Shown: piece by piece, positions 49,105 to 49,216 of the stretch | Numbering within the stretch: position 1 is the first letter of the stretch | How the letters are laid out: each line of letters opens with the position of its first letter | Source of the DNA: Oscillospiraceae bacterium | GTDB lineage: Bacteria > Bacillota > Clostridia > Oscillospirales > Ruminococcaceae | Reading direction: 5' to 3' | Length of the DNA: 49,216 bases | Assembly (NCBI GenBank): GCA_017408395.1 | Contig: JAFQUQ010000045.1 | Location: forward strand, 1-49,216 | Notes under the pieces: model-generated | Seen by the model: the letters and a program-made list of their open reading frames with translations, nothing else | Databases searched by the model: none | What the model was told of the DNA's origin: nothing | Made by a program: the position numbers and the translations under genes

Positions 49105-49216
49105 TGAATAGTGAATAATGAATAATGAAAAATTATGGAATTGCCTTCGGCAATAATATTAAAAATGTCCGCAAAGCGGACACCTTACCTATTCACTATT
49201 CATTATTCTTTATTCA
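49105..49216. mobile_element. MITE-like element with TGAATA-rich inverted ends
   Basis: Inverted ends of 25 bases at 49105-49129 and 49192-49216 agree at 22 positions. They are themselves built of TGAATAATG-type steps. Two internal hairpins (ATTGCC TTC GGCAAT at 49140-49154 and TGTCCGC AAA GCGGACA at 49166-49182) fill the middle. No reading frame. The right end is exactly at the window edge, so the full length is not certain. It belongs to a class of short palindromic repeats between genes. Confidence 0.72.

Noticed and set aside
1-49216. CRISPR arrays, tRNA or rRNA genes, prophage or intact insertion sequence
   Set aside because: No regularly spaced repeats, no tRNA-like cloverleaf or rRNA stretches, and no transposase, integrase or phage gene was recognised in any frame.

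Overview
The window looks like chromosomal DNA of a gut or rumen Clostridia species, most like a Ruminococcus/Oscillospiraceae genome. The evidence is an infB-ylxQ-ylxR-nusA-rimP operon of Firmicute type, TTGACA/TATAAT-like promoters with 17-base spacers, AGGAGG ribosome sites with occasional TTG/GTG starts, a membrane-anchored GH44 glucanase, and short palindromic MITE-like repeats. No rRNA, tRNA, CRISPR array, phage or complete insertion sequence was seen.

Layout. 1-4,200 (minus): rimP-nusA-ylxR-ylxQ-infB behind one promoter and a leader hairpin. 4,300-8,700 (minus): an SCP2-like protein with a histone-H1-like tail, a DHH phosphoesterase with a small DAK1_2-like protein, and an XRE regulator with an ABC-2 exporter. 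8,850-10,650 (plus): PTS Enzyme I. 10,650-19,400 (minus): a CaCA cation antiporter behind a yybP-ykoY-type (Mn2+) riboswitch, a dCACHE-PAS-GGDEF protein, the GH44 enzyme, two metal/anion permeases and an EamA exporter. 19,382-23,356 (minus): a 1,324-residue hybrid histidine kinase.

23,450-25,450 is an AT-rich accessory island. It holds an orphan immunity-like gene, a 5'-truncated RHS/Hint/restriction-endonuclease-fold toxin tip stopped by an in-frame TGA, two further immunity-like or accompanying genes, and two copies of a 29-base terminator hairpin. A lipoprotein gene follows, then a response regulator/kinase/ABC/FtsX operon (26,828-31,811, minus).

31,960-35,640 (plus): an OPT transporter with a PqqD-like partner, and a GMP synthase ATP-pyrophosphatase subunit without its glutaminase domain. 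35,700-37,070 (minus): a small Cys-rich protein and a PadR-DUF2812 pair whose promoter is covered by repeated TATCGG sites. 37,100-43,240 (plus): an SGNH hydrolase, a DUF4003 protein, pnuC behind a riboswitch-like terminator leader, trmO, and a LacI-type-sensor/GGDEF fusion. A minus-strand transcription unit with promoter and terminator but no gene (candidate small RNA) lies between pnuC and trmO. 43,240-48,030 (minus): a YfcE-type phosphodiesterase, a MITE, a YfhO membrane protein and a cysteine desulfurase. The window ends with an ECF transporter S component and a second MITE.

The main themes are signalling (two GGDEF proteins with opposite I-site status, two kinases), RNA-level control (three leaders or attenuators and a candidate ncRNA), metal and vitamin uptake, and a decaying polymorphic-toxin locus. 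Nothing here is certainly a new system. The strongest leads are the toxin island, the pnuC leader, the unannotated minus-strand RNA and the SCP2/H1-like fusion.
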